From Lentihominibacter butyricus (GTDB lineage Bacteria > Bacillota > Clostridia > Peptostreptococcales > Anaerovoracaceae), in NCBI RefSeq assembly GCF_025567305.1, contig NZ_JAOQJP010000001.1, positions 255,645-319,644 on the forward strand: a stretch of 64,000 nt of DNA, in the 5' to 3' direction. This document shows positions 36,581 through 45,427 of the stretch, in pieces. Positions within the stretch are counted from its first letter, which is position 1, and each line of letters begins with the position of its first letter. Made by a program: the position numbers and the translations under genes. The notes beneath the pieces were generated by a model that searched no databases, was not told the origin of the DNA, and worked only from the letters and a program-made list of their open reading frames with translations.

Positions 36581-37323
36581 ATTACCTCACCTCTTTCCAG
36601 CACCGGTCCTTCCTTGCATATCCTTTTATTTCCGTATTTAGTCTTGCATGAGCAGCCCATGCATGCTCCGAAACCGCAGCCCATGCGCTCCTCGAAGCTG
36701 AACTGGCCGCCTGTCTCTGCAGGCGCTGTATCGTTTATCGCTCTGAGCATCGGCAGAGGTCCGCACGAAAATACGTAGCTGTAGTCGAGAGTCTTCATCA
36801 CGTCCGTAACGAAGCCTTTCACGCCCAGGCTGCCGTCGACAGTCGAAACGATGACCTCAGCGCCGAGCCTCTTGAATTCCTCTATGTAAAAGCTCTCGGC
36901 TGCCGTGTTGAAGCCGAGCACTACGACCGGATTTTTGCCCTGGGCGATCAGAAGTCTGCACAGTCCGTACATCGGCGGCACTCCGGCGCCTCCTCCGACC
37001 AGCAGAGGTCTGTCTCCGATGCCGCGCTCCTCGCTTATATCGTAGCCGTTTCCCAGCGGACAGAGCACATCCAGCGTTCTACCTGCGGGCATCATGCTCA
37101 TCGCTTCCGTGCCGTTTCCAACGGTCTTGTATATTATAGTCAGCTCTCCGTCAGTCCAGTCGCATATCGAGATCGGTCTTCTCAGGAAGAATCCGTCTAT
37201 TTTGATGTTGATGAACTGCCCCGCGTTCGTGACGCCGGTGCCTTCCGGCGCTGAAAGCTTCATTTCATATGTCCTGTCTGCTATTTTTTTATTCGAAAGT
37301 ATTGTGAAATCCGATTTTTTCAT
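36574..37323 (-). CDS. pyrK: dihydroorotate dehydrogenase electron transfer subunit
   Basis: FAD and [2Fe-2S] subunit of class 1B DHOD; 249 aa. FAD domain RRPISICDW, NAD part LLVGGGAGVPPMYGL and the C-terminal cluster with four Cys in CGFGACMGCSCK and the following RICKEGPVL. The start at 37323 lies 68 bases after pyrC. Confidence 0.95.
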   Translation of the reverse strand: MKKSDFTILSNKKIADRTYEMKLSAPEGTGVTNAGQFINIKIDGFFLRRPISICDWTDGELTIIYKTVGNGTEAMSMMPAGRTLDVLCPLGNGYDISEERGIGDRPLLVGGGAGVPPMYGLCRLLIAQGKNPVVVLGFNTAAESFYIEEFKRLGAEVIVSTVDGSLGVKGFVTDVMKTLDYSYVFSCGPLPMLRAINDTAPAETGGQFSFEERMGCGFGACMGCSCKTKYGNKRICKEGPVLERGEVIW

Positions 37324-37391
37324 TGCTGTTTCTCCATGTCGAATGTCTTATTACACAACATCGTCCCATACATATCATTCATGGCGCCATA

Positions 37392-38576
37392 TTATTTGTA
37401 CTGCCATACGGTATTTCCGTCAACGACAGTCAGCAGGCACCTGCCCTTTACATCCCATCCGTCGAACGGGCAGCTCCTTCCCATCGTCATGAACTTTTCT
37501 GGATCGACCTTGTAGGTTTCGTCAAGATCCCAGATCGCGAACGTCGGCTTCTCCTTGTGCAGTTCTTCTTCGATGCTGCATGTGCTCATGCCGAAATGCT
37601 TTCTCGGCTCCGTGTACATCAGATCTATGAGTCTGTCCAGCGTGATCACGCCTTTTTCGACGAGCTCAGTGTACATAACAGGGAATGCGGTTTCCATGCC
37701 GACGATCCCGAATGCGCTGCCTGCGAAGCCTCTGCTTTTTTCCTCAAGGCTGTGCGGTGCATGGTCTGTCGCTATCATGTCGATCGTGCCGTCCTTTACC
37801 GCTTCTACCAGTGCAGCTTTGTCTTCGGTGCCCTTTATCGGCGGGTTCATCTTGAACCGGCCGCTGTCTTCTATTTCATCGCGTGAGATCGTCAGGTAGT
37901 GAGGCGCAGTCTCGCATGTGATGTCGAGCCCCTCAGCTTTCGCCTTCCTGACAAGTTCGATGGATTCCTTCGTGGAAACGTGGCACACGTGGTATCCGCA
38001 GCCGGTCTCTCTGACGAGCTCTATGTCGCGCTCCAGCTGTTTCCATTCGCTTTCAGAGCTTTCTTTCGGAAAGCTCTCGTCTTCGCAGTGCGCCACGATC
38101 AGTTTCCCGAGCTTCTTCGCGCGTTTCATCGCGTCGCGCATCATGCTTTCCGATGCAACGCCTCTGCCGTCGTCGGTGAATCCGATCACGTGCTCCGCCA
38201 TCGCCTCCATGTCAGCAGGCTCGTTTCCGAGTTCGCCCTTAGTGATCGCTCCGTACGGGAAAACGTTGACCTTCGCATCCCTTGCTATTATATCGAGCTG
38301 CACCTTGAGGTTTTCCATGCTGTCCGGACACGGATCCAGGTTCGGCATCGAAAATATGTCGGTGAATCCGCCTGCCGCAGCCGACATCGTGCCGCTCGCC
38401 ATCGTTTCCTTATATAAAAAACCCGGCTCTCTCAAATGCACATGTACATCTGTAAGACCGGGTAAAATATAACGATCTGCAAAAAGCGAAACATCAATAC
38501 CAGCAGAAACGAGGTGTTCCACAGCTATGTTATCAAGATCTGCAACTCTAATGAATCTTCCGTAATCTTCTCTCAT
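37392..38576 (-). CDS. pyrC: dihydroorotase
   Basis: Zinc amidohydrolase cyclising carbamoyl aspartate; 394 aa from this start. PGLTDVHVHLREPG holds the HxH metal pair; later AHCEDE, HVCHVST, DMIATDHAPHS. Start at 38576 has GGAG 6 nt before it; the frame reaches 38666, but upstream ATGs lie at or before the predicted transcription start near 38610. The N-terminal beta-sandwich strand is shorter than usual (REDYGRFIRVADLDNI). First gene of the operon pyrC-K-D-F-E-B-I. Confidence 0.93.
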   Translation of the reverse strand: MREDYGRFIRVADLDNIAVEHLVSAGIDVSLFADRYILPGLTDVHVHLREPGFLYKETMASGTMSAAAGGFTDIFSMPNLDPCPDSMENLKVQLDIIARDAKVNVFPYGAITKGELGNEPADMEAMAEHVIGFTDDGRGVASESMMRDAMKRAKKLGKLIVAHCEDESFPKESSESEWKQLERDIELVRETGCGYHVCHVSTKESIELVRKAKAEGLDITCETAPHYLTISRDEIEDSGRFKMNPPIKGTEDKAALVEAVKDGTIDMIATDHAPHSLEEKSRGFAGSAFGIVGMETAFPVMYTELVEKGVITLDRLIDLMYTEPRKHFGMSTCSIEEELHKEKPTFAIWDLDETYKVDPEKFMTMGRSCPFDGWDVKGRCLLTVVDGNTVWQYK

Positions 38577-38616
38577 CGCGTTCTCCAAAATCAACTTGCA
38601 ATTTAACATCCTTATG

Positions 38617-38645
38617 TTTATATCATACCATAGAACACGTGTCAA
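38617..38645 (-). promoter_or_regulatory. promoter of the pyr operon
   Basis: Minus strand: perfect -35 TTGACA (38645-38640), 17-nt spacer, -10 TATAAA (38622-38617). The leader is only about 34 nt, too short for a PyrR-type attenuator. The IS element ends 30 bases upstream of the -35. Confidence 0.83.
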
Positions 38646-38675
38646 CAGGAAAAAATTTTCAGACATTTCTCAGTT

Positions 38676-39744
38676 TGTAGGGTTACAATACATGTGTTAC
38701 AACATAATAAAGAAAAAGCGGAAACTTCAATTCTGTGTTAAAGTTAAGTTACCACACCAAACCATTACACAGGAACAGGAGGTTTCCGCATGACAAGTAT
38801 AACACAAGATATGAAGTACCGTCTATCCCTGATCAAATATGCTGAAAAATACGGTGTTACAAAAGCTGCTATCAAGTACAAAACCAACCGCCAGTATATC
38901 TATCGCTGGAAACGTCGTTTTGATGGCTCCATACACTCCCTTCGCGACCGCTCCAGACGCCCTCATTCTCACCCAAACCAGCACACCGCTCAGGAAATCA
39001 CGCTCATCCGTAATATGCGCAGAAGAAATCCCAATGCCGGCCTTGTGACCTTTTGGGTAAAACTCAGACAGCGTGGCTATACAAGGTCGATTACAGGTTT
39101 ATACCGCTTTCTCAAAAAACAGGGTATGACACCTGAAAAGCTTCCTAATCCCAAATATGTTGCAAAGCCTTATGAACAGATGCTCTACCCCGGACAGCGT
39201 ATCCAGATCGACGTTAAATTTGTTCCTTCATTCTGTCTTGTCGGCGATGCGAAAGGTAAAAAGTTCTATCAATACACTGCAATCGACGAATACTCCCGCT
39301 GGCGCTATGTGGAAGCCTTTGAAGAACACAGCACATATTCATCTTCTGTTTTCCTTGAGCATCTCATCAGGCATTTTCCAATGCCTATAGAGTGTGTTCA
39401 AACAGACAATGGCACTGAATTCACCAAACGCTTTACACAGCCGGGAAAGGAAACTTTAACGATGTTTCAGCGCACCCTGAAAGATAACAATATCCGCCAC
39501 AAGCTGATCAGGCCTTTTACACCGAGGCATAATGGGAAGGTAGAGCGCAGTCATCGCAAGGATAACGAACGCTTTTACGCCTCCCACAGATTTTATTCTT
39601 TTGAAGATTTTTCGAAGCAGCTGCAGCAATACAACTACAGGGATTACAATCGCTTTCCTATGCGTCCTCTGGGGTGGAAATCGCCTCAAACTGTTTTAGA
39701 TGATTTCGTACTTGATGGTGTAACATATGTTTGACAAACCTACA
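38676..39744 (+). mobile_element. IS481-like insertion sequence
   Basis: 1069-bp element with imperfect terminal inverted repeats: TGTAGG at the left end and CCTACA at the right end, with about 22 of the terminal 30 positions matching. One transposase fills it. No clear target duplication is visible (left flank ends CTCAGTT, right flank begins TTATTTT). It sits between the divergent pyr and leu promoters. Codon use is more AT-rich than the neighbours. Confidence 0.82.
38790..39734 (+). CDS. DDE transposase (IS481 family-like)
   Basis: 314-aa transposase: N-terminal helix-turn-helix (AEKYGVTKAAIKYKTNRQ, then YIYRWKRRF), Arg-rich link, and RNase H-fold rve core. Catalytic triad D141 (IQIDVKF), D206 (VQTDNGTEF), E252 (NGKVERSHR); the 45-residue D-E spacing is longer than the common 35 because of an insert. 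AGGAGG lies 9 nt before the start. The frame is intact and the triad complete, so it may still be active. IS481 assignment is from motif style; a related IS3-type group is possible. Confidence 0.87.
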   Translation: MTSITQDMKYRLSLIKYAEKYGVTKAAIKYKTNRQYIYRWKRRFDGSIHSLRDRSRRPHSHPNQHTAQEITLIRNMRRRNPNAGLVTFWVKLRQRGYTRSITGLYRFLKKQGMTPEKLPNPKYVAKPYEQMLYPGQRIQIDVKFVPSFCLVGDAKGKKFYQYTAIDEYSRWRYVEAFEEHSTYSSSVFLEHLIRHFPMPIECVQTDNGTEFTKRFTQPGKETLTMFQRTLKDNNIRHKLIRPFTPRHNGKVERSHRKDNERFYASHRFYSFEDFSKQLQQYNYRDYNRFPMRPLGWKSPQTVLDDFVLDGVTYV

Positions 39745-39774
39745 TTATTTTGTTCGCAAAGCTGGTTTTTGTGG

Positions 39775-39803
39775 TTGACAAACAGAATTTCTTCATTTAT
39801 ATT
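39775..39803 (+). promoter_or_regulatory. promoter of the leucine operon
   Basis: -35 TTGACA (39775-39780), 17-nt spacer, -10 TATATT (39798-39803). It begins 30 bases after the right end of the IS. Confidence 0.83.
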
Positions 39804-39824
39804 AGTAACATACATGTAAATACA

Positions 39825-40076
39825 GATGCAGTGAACGGAATAAGTTTGACAAAAATATTTCAGCGAGCAGTCGGCTGGTGCAAGACTGTATATGGAGTCA
39901 AATGTCTCGCCCGGGAGCATCAGACCTTAAGTGGGTATGTGATTTTTCAAGCAAGTGTGGACCCGGCAAGCGGCGAGCGGACTTGGAACGGCATGAACCG
40001 AAACAGCATACCAATAAGAGTGGTACCGCGGAAGCTTATGCCTTCGTCTCTTAGCCTGAGACGAAGGCTTTTTTAT
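39825..40076 (+). promoter_or_regulatory. T-box riboswitch (tRNA-Leu type) with terminator
   Basis: Leader that reads uncharged tRNA. Stem I base GATGC/GCATC (39825-39829/39917-39921) and upper stem TTTGAC/GTCAAA (39845-39850/39897-39902) frame a specifier loop in which CTC (39906-39908, Leu) lies on the 3' side. The distal loop has GGCTGGTGCAAG. The T-box is AATAAGAGTGGTACCGCG (40013-40030). The terminator has an 11-bp stem GCCTTCGTCTC/GAGACGAAGGC (40040-40068) and T6. A leucine specifier fits the genes below it. Confidence 0.92.
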
Positions 40077-40148
40077 GACCTGCCTGTATCTACGATACAG
40101 CGCACCTGAACGGCAACGAATCATATTAAAGAAAGGACAGATATAATA

Positions 40149-41849
40149 ATGAAGAATTACGATAAATACAAGGTTGGATATTTTCCTCCGGCAGAGCCTC
40201 ATAACGAATGGGTAAAAAAGGATCACATCGAGAAGGCGCCGATCTGGTGCAGCGTCGATCTCAGAGACGGCAACCAGGCGCTGATCGTGCCGATGAGCCT
40301 CAACGAAAAGGTGGAGTTCTTCAAGTATCTCGTTAAGATCGGTTTCAAACAGATCGAAGTCGGCTTTCCGGCAGCATCGAAAACAGAGTATCAGTTCCTC
40401 AGAAAACTGGTAGACGATGACCTCATCCCGGATGACGTTACGGTTCAGGTGCTCACCCAGTCCAGAAAGCATATAATAAAGAAGACATTCGAAGCGCTCC
40501 AGGGTGTAAAGAAGGCAGTCGTGCATCTTTACAACTCGACGTCGCTTGCACAGAGAGAGCAGGTTTTCAAAAAAGAAAAGCCTGAGATCATCAAGATCGC
40601 GACGGATGGAGCGGCACTGATGAAGGAATACGCTGCAAAACACCCTGAGACGAAATTCTCATTTGAATATTCACCTGAGAGCTTCACAGGCACGGAAGTG
40701 GATTTTGCAGCAGAGATATGCAACGCTGTCATCGATATATGGGAGCCGACACCGGACAACAAGGTCATCATAAATCTGCCGGGAACAGTGGAGATGTCTA
40801 TGCCGCATGTATATGCATCACAGATCGAATATATGTGTGCAAACCTCCACAACAGGGAAAACCTGATCATCTCGCTCCATCCGCACAATGACAGAGGAAC
40901 AGCCGTTGCAGACGCCGAGCTGGGACTCCTCGCAGGCGGCGACAGGATCGAGGGAACGCTCTTCGGCAACGGCGAGAGGACAGGAAACGTCGATATCGTA
41001 ACGGTAGCGATGAACATGTTCTGCCACGGAGTCGATCCGGAGCTCGATTTCTCGAACATGCCTGAGGTAGTAGAGACATACGAAAAATATACAGATATGA
41101 AAGTCAATCCGAGACAGCCGTACGGCGGACAGCTGGTATTCGCGGCATTCTCGGGATCGCATCAGGACGCTATCGCAAAGGGCATGCGCTGGCACAAGGA
41201 AAAGGATCTCAAGACGTGGTCGGTACCGTATCTGCCGCTCGATCCGCAGGACGTCGGCAGAGAGTACGAGGCGGATGTCATCCGTATCAACAGCCAGTCC
41301 GGCAAGGGCGGCATAGCATACATCCTGGAGCACAATTTCGGATATATGATCCCGCCGCAGATGAGAGAAGAGATCGGATACATGGTGAAAGACATCTCCG
41401 ACCAGGAGCACAAAGAGCTCACACCGGTCGAAGTATATCAGGCATTTGCACAGGAATATGTCAACGTGTTCGATCCGATCGACATCACGGACGCGACATT
41501 CAGGAAAGCTTCGGACTTCAAGTCGAACGACGGCATGATCGCAGACATCAAGGTCCGCATAGCAGACGAAGTGTACAAGTTCGAGGCAGTCGGAAACGGC
41601 CGTCTGGACGCGATCAGCAATGCGCTTAAAATGTCGCCGTACACATTCGACTATAAATTCGTCACTTACTCAGAACATGCGCTTTCGGCAGAGTCAAGTT
41701 CAAAGGCTGCAGCTTATGTCTGCATCGAGGATCATGACGGCAACACCTTCTGGGGCGTGGGAACTCACGAGGATATCATCCTGGCGTCGGTAAACGCTCT
41801 GGTAAGCGCACTCAACAGACAGAACAGAAAAGATCACTTCGTTGAATAG
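40149..41849 (+). CDS. leuA: 2-isopropylmalate synthase
   Basis: Condenses acetyl-CoA with 2-oxoisovalerate, first step of leucine synthesis; 566 aa of the longer type. Catalytic barrel has SVDLRDGNQAL, GFPAASKTEYQFLR, the metal-binding SLHPHNDRGTAVADAELG and GNGERTGNVD. C-terminal LeuA allosteric domain starts about residue 430 and suggests leucine feedback. AAAGGACAG precedes the start. It is the first gene after the T-box. Confidence 0.95.
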   Translation: MKNYDKYKVGYFPPAEPHNEWVKKDHIEKAPIWCSVDLRDGNQALIVPMSLNEKVEFFKYLVKIGFKQIEVGFPAASKTEYQFLRKLVDDDLIPDDVTVQVLTQSRKHIIKKTFEALQGVKKAVVHLYNSTSLAQREQVFKKEKPEIIKIATDGAALMKEYAAKHPETKFSFEYSPESFTGTEVDFAAEICNAVIDIWEPTPDNKVIINLPGTVEMSMPHVYASQIEYMCANLHNRENLIISLHPHNDRGTAVADAELGLLAGGDRIEGTLFGNGERTGNVDIVTVAMNMFCHGVDPELDFSNMPEVVETYEKYTDMKVNPRQPYGGQLVFAAFSGSHQDAIAKGMRWHKEKDLKTWSVPYLPLDPQDVGREYEADVIRINSQSGKGGIAYILEHNFGYMIPPQMREEIGYMVKDISDQEHKELTPVEVYQAFAQEYVNVFDPIDITDATFRKASDFKSNDGMIADIKVRIADEVYKFEAVGNGRLDAISNALKMSPYTFDYKFVTYSEHALSAESSSKAAAYVCIEDHDGNTFWGVGTHEDIILASVNALVSALNRQNRKDHFVE

Positions 41850-41880
41850 TCCGCAGCGTCCGTTTCGCAGGGAGGCAGCA

Positions 41881-41961
41881 ATGCAAAGCTGCCAGCTCCG
41901 CAGCATGCATTACGCAGAGGAGCTGTACGAGCAGTACGAAGAAATGGACAGGCAGATTTGA
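41881..41961 (+). CDS. 26-codon small ORF in the leu operon
   Basis: ATG at 41881 with AGGGAGG five bases upstream, one of the best ribosome sites in the window. It encodes 26 residues beginning MQSCQLRSMHYAEELYEQYE, acidic and amphipathic, with a TGA stop 30 bases before leuC. The codons resemble the neighbours. It could be a small protein, or a coupling peptide passing ribosomes to leuC. I know of no family. Confidence 0.5.
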   Translation: MQSCQLRSMHYAEELYEQYEEMDRQI

Positions 41962-41991
41962 TATATCAGTTGAATAAAGGAGGAATACGAT

Positions 41992-43251
41992 ATGGGAATG
42001 ACAATGACCCAGAAAATACTGGCGGCTCACGCAGGACTCGATAAGGTCGAGGCCGGACAGCTGATCAGAGCAGATCTCGACATGGTGCTCGGCAACGACA
42101 TCACGACGCCGGTTGCGGTGAACGAATTCGAGAAAGCCGGATTCGACGGCATCTTTGACAGAGAAAAGATATCGCTGGTAATGGACCATTTCACACCGAA
42201 CAAGGATATAAAAGCAGCAGAACAGTGCATGAAGTGCAGGACTTTTGCAAAGAGATTCGACGTGAAGAACTTCTTCGACGTCGGCAGGATGGGTATCGAG
42301 CATGCGCTCCTTCCTGAACAGGGGATCGTAAAAGCCGGCGACTGCATCATCGGAGCAGATTCACACACATGTACATACGGAGCGCTCGGCGCATTTTCCA
42401 CAGGCGTGGGAAGCACCGACATGGCTGCGGGAATGGCAACAGGGCAGGCATGGTTCAAGGTGCCTGAAGCTATAAAATTCAACCTCAAGGGCAGGCTCAG
42501 CGAAAACGTGACAGGTAAAGACGTGATACTGCACATAATCGGCATGATCGGCGTAGACGGCGCGCTTTACAGATCCATGGAATTCATGGGCGAAGGACTT
42601 GCGAGCCTTTCCATGGACGACAGACTCTGCATCGCGAACATGGCGATCGAAGCAGGTGCAAAGAACGGCATCTTCATGGTCGACGAAGTGACGGAAAATT
42701 ACATGAAGGGCAGAGTGCAGGGGGAATGGAAAGTATATACTCCTGACGACGATACGGAATACGTGGAAGAATACGAGATCGACCTTTCAGCACTGAAGCC
42801 GACGGTTTCGTTCCCGCACCTTCCTGAGAATACGAAGACGATCGACGAGGTCGGCGACGTGCCTATCCAGCAGGTGGTCATCGGATCGTGCACGAACGGC
42901 AGACTCGAGGACATGGCGCTCGCAGCAAAGATCCTCAAGGGCAGAAAAGTGCATGACGACGTAAGAGCGATCATCATCCCGGCAACGCAGCAGATCTACA
43001 AGGACTGCATCAAAAACGGCTACATCGATACGTTCATTGATGCCGGATGCGTCGTATCGACACCGACATGCGGACCATGTCTCGGCGGACACATGGGCAT
43101 CCTGGCAGCAGGGGAGAGATGTGTCGCAACGACCAACAGAAACTTCGTAGGAAGAATGGGACATGTAAAATCAGAAGTTTATCTGGCAAGCCCGGCTGTA
43201 GCGGCTGCGTCAGCTGTTACAGGAAAGATCAGCGGACCGGACGAGCTGTAA
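41992..43251 (+). CDS. leuC: 3-isopropylmalate dehydratase large subunit
   Basis: [4Fe-4S] isomerase subunit; 419 aa, the shorter type found in Clostridia and archaea. Motifs: GADSHTCTYGALGAFSTGVG split, VIGSCTNGRLEDM, and CGPCLGGHMG give the three cluster cysteines. AAGGAGG precedes the start. leuD follows after 22 bases. Confidence 0.96.
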   Translation: MGMTMTQKILAAHAGLDKVEAGQLIRADLDMVLGNDITTPVAVNEFEKAGFDGIFDREKISLVMDHFTPNKDIKAAEQCMKCRTFAKRFDVKNFFDVGRMGIEHALLPEQGIVKAGDCIIGADSHTCTYGALGAFSTGVGSTDMAAGMATGQAWFKVPEAIKFNLKGRLSENVTGKDVILHIIGMIGVDGALYRSMEFMGEGLASLSMDDRLCIANMAIEAGAKNGIFMVDEVTENYMKGRVQGEWKVYTPDDDTEYVEEYEIDLSALKPTVSFPHLPENTKTIDEVGDVPIQQVVIGSCTNGRLEDMALAAKILKGRKVHDDVRAIIIPATQQIYKDCIKNGYIDTFIDAGCVVSTPTCGPCLGGHMGILAAGERCVATTNRNFVGRMGHVKSEVYLASPAVAAASAVTGKISGPDEL

Positions 43252-43273
43252 AGGATGCAAGGAGGAGAAAGAT

Positions 43274-43759
43274 ATGAAAGCACAAGGAATCGTTCATAAA
43301 TACGGAGACAACGTCGACACAGACGTTATAATCCCTGCAAGACATCTCAATACAGCGGACCACAAGGAGCTGGCAAGTCACTGCATGGAAGATATCGATG
43401 CGGATTTCGTAAATAAAGTAAAGCAGGGCGACATCATGGTAGGCGGAGAGAACTTCGGCTGCGGATCGTCCAGAGAGCATGCGCCTATCGCTATCAAGGC
43501 GAGCGGTATAGACTGCGTCATCGCGAAGACATTTGCGAGGATCTTCTACAGAAACGCCATCAACATCGGACTGCCGATCCTGGAGTGCCCGGAAGCGAGC
43601 GAAGGGATCGACGCAGGCGACAAGGTATCGATCGACTTTGACACAGGCGTGATCACAAACGAGACAAAAGGCGAGACATACCAGGCTCACCCTTTCCCTG
43701 AATTCATCAAGGACATCATGGCCAAAGGTGGACTGATGAACAGCATCACGGGCAAATAA
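43274..43759 (+). CDS. leuD: 3-isopropylmalate dehydratase small subunit
   Basis: Swivel-domain partner of LeuC; 161 aa. Typical start GIVHKYGDNVDTDVIIPARHL and the substrate loop GGENFGCGSSREHAP. AAGGAGGAG lies before the ATG. Length fits the short LeuD type that pairs with this LeuC form. Confidence 0.96.
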   Translation: MKAQGIVHKYGDNVDTDVIIPARHLNTADHKELASHCMEDIDADFVNKVKQGDIMVGGENFGCGSSREHAPIAIKASGIDCVIAKTFARIFYRNAINIGLPILECPEASEGIDAGDKVSIDFDTGVITNETKGETYQAHPFPEFIKDIMAKGGLMNSITGK

Positions 43760-43820
43760 CCGCGCAGAAGCATAGAGCTGCACAATCGCATAAAGACTCA
43801 TAAAGACAAGGAGAATCGAT

Positions 43821-44900
43821 ATGAACTATAAAATAGCAGTCGTTCCCGGCGACGGCATCGGCCCTGAAGTCGTAGGACAGGCCATCAGAGTGCTGGACAA
43901 GGTCGGAGAAAAATACGGACACACATTCGAATACACTAAGGTGCTGGCAGGAGGCTGCGCTATCGACGCAACAGGAAAATGCCTGCCGCAGGAAACGATA
44001 GATACATGCAAAGCCGGCGATGCAGTGCTTCTCGGCGCTGTAGGCGGCTGGAAATGGGATACGCTCCCGGGCAGCGAAAGACCTGAAATGGCCCTTCTCG
44101 GCTTGAGAAAAGAGCTCGGACTCTTTGCAAACCTCAGACCTGCGCTTTTATTCGAACAGCTCGCAGACGCGTGCCCTCTTAAGCCTGAGATCGTAGAGGG
44201 CGGACTTGACATCGTGGTAGTGCGCGAGCTCACAGGCGGCATCTATTTCGGCGAAAAGGGCACGAAAGAGACAGACCTTGGCCCTGCAGCCTACGACGTG
44301 GAGCAGTACGCAGAGGAAGAAGTGAGACGTATCGCAGAAGTCGCATTCGACATGGCGATGAAGAGAAACAGGAAGGTCACAAGCGTAGATAAGGCGAACG
44401 TGCTGGAAAGCTCGCGCCTGTGGAGAAGGGTAGTCGCTGAAGTCGGCGAAAAGTACCCTGAAGTCGAGCTGAACAACCTTTACATAGACAACGCCGCAAT
44501 GCAGATGGTGAGAAATCCGAAGCAGTTCGATGTGATCGTTACGAGCAACATCTTCGGCGACATCCTTTCAGACGAAGCCAGCATGATAACGGGATCGATC
44601 GGTATGCTGCCGTCGGCTAGCCTTGCAACGGGCAACTTCGGCATGTACGAGCCGGTGCACGGTTCGGCGCCTGACATCGCGGGCAAAGATATGGCAAACC
44701 CGATGGCTACGATCCTTTCGGCAGCGATGATGCTCAGATACACGTTCGGGCTCGGCGAAGAGGCAGATGCGATCGAAGCAGCTGTCAAAAAAGTGCTCGC
44801 AGACGGATACAGGACGCCTGACATCGCTAAGGAAGGCGAGGAGACTATCGGTACTGTAAAGGCCGGCGATCTCATCGTCGAGGCGATACAGGAGCTGTAA
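43821..44900 (+). CDS. leuB: 3-isopropylmalate dehydrogenase
   Basis: NAD-dependent oxidative decarboxylase; 359 aa. VVPGDGIGPEVV at the N-terminus, VRELTGGIYFGEKG, IDNAAMQMV, TSNIFGDILSDEAS and EPVHGSAPDIAGKD. ACAAGGAGAA precedes the ATG. Last gene of the leucine operon. Confidence 0.97.
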   Translation: MNYKIAVVPGDGIGPEVVGQAIRVLDKVGEKYGHTFEYTKVLAGGCAIDATGKCLPQETIDTCKAGDAVLLGAVGGWKWDTLPGSERPEMALLGLRKELGLFANLRPALLFEQLADACPLKPEIVEGGLDIVVVRELTGGIYFGEKGTKETDLGPAAYDVEQYAEEEVRRIAEVAFDMAMKRNRKVTSVDKANVLESSRLWRRVVAEVGEKYPEVELNNLYIDNAAMQMVRNPKQFDVIVTSNIFGDILSDEASMITGSIGMLPSASLATGNFGMYEPVHGSAPDIAGKDMANPMATILSAAMMLRYTFGLGEEADAIEAAVKKVLADGYRTPDIAKEGEETIGTVKAGDLIVEAIQEL

Positions 44901-44947
44901 AGGCGCAGCGTACGCGCCGGCAGGCAGGTTCAGGAGTGCCGGCAGAG

Positions 44948-44966
44948 ACCGCTGACCGGCGGTTTT
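44948..44966 (+). terminator. short terminator after leuB
   Basis: ACCGC/GCGGT stem with a TGACCG loop and TTT tail, 48 bases past the leuB stop. A second GC hairpin (GCAGG/CCTGC, about 45018-45030) with AGTTTTA follows. Two copies of GCCGGCAGGCAGG lie around them. Confidence 0.5.
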
Positions 44967-45065
44967 GCGGATCTGCAGCGTGCATGTGTCCGGCGATAAT
45001 AAAAGAGCCGGCAGGCAGGAGGCCTGCAGTTTTACATAAAAGAAAAACATAAAAGTACAGAAACT

Positions 45066-45091
45066 GCCCCGGATTTCAAGAGATCCGGGGC
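45066..45091. other. GC-rich hairpin without T-run
   Basis: Perfect 9-bp stem GCCCCGGAT/ATCCGGGGC with an 8-nt loop. No T-run follows on the + strand; the minus-strand side is T-rich only further on. Role unknown. Confidence 0.55.
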
Positions 45092-45191
45092 AAAAGTTTA
45101 TAAAAAGCATGTGTCGAACAATGTCGTTGCGTGAAAACGATAACTTGTTTGCGCAGGCTGTTAAAAAATATTAAATATTTTTAAAAAGTCT

Positions 45192-45238
45192 AAAAATTGC
45201 CGCAAATGGTGAAACTCCAATTATAGCGGCAATTTTTT
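45192..45238 (+). terminator. intrinsic terminator before the structured leader
   Basis: AAAAATTGCCGC (45192-45203) pairs with GCGGCAATTTTTT (45226-45238); the 22-nt loop holds a small TGG/CCA hairpin. It ends any leu read-through. Confidence 0.85.
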
Positions 45239-45375
45239 AATTGAATCGTCAACTAATTAACGATGTATTATGTTGCGAGAAATTGATAATGGTATTGCGC
45301 ACAGGCTCGTCCATGATGTATTGTAAACGAACAAAGATCACAGAAAACTATAGAAGGGAGCGTGGAAACCACCTT

Positions 45376-45423
45376 ATGACAGTAATCGTAGCACTGCGGC
45401 ACAACGTACGCAGGTGCCGCTGA
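45376..45423 (+). CDS. 15-codon leader ORF
   Basis: ATG at 45376 encodes MTVIVALRHNVRRCR and stops at 45423, inside the GTGCCGC arm of the central hairpin. GAAGGGAG (45353-45360) is too far as plain sequence, but folding of GTGG-AAA-CCAC would bring it within about 4 nt plus the stem. That makes it a possible leader peptide; translation is not shown. Confidence 0.35.
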   Translation: MTVIVALRHNVRRCR

Positions 45424-45427
45424 CACA

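Larger units (their letters stand above)
44967..45352. other. noncoding interval after the leu operon
   Basis: No gene supported. It holds two strong hairpins and AT-rich DNA including the palindrome AAAAATATTAAATATTTTT near 45164. The promoter of the next gene is not clear. Confidence 0.5.

Noticed and set aside
45241..45375. 60-codon ORF ending at 45423 with an upstream TTG start
   Set aside because: No ribosome site, odd composition, and it overlaps the terminator tail; only the last 15 codons have a plausible start.
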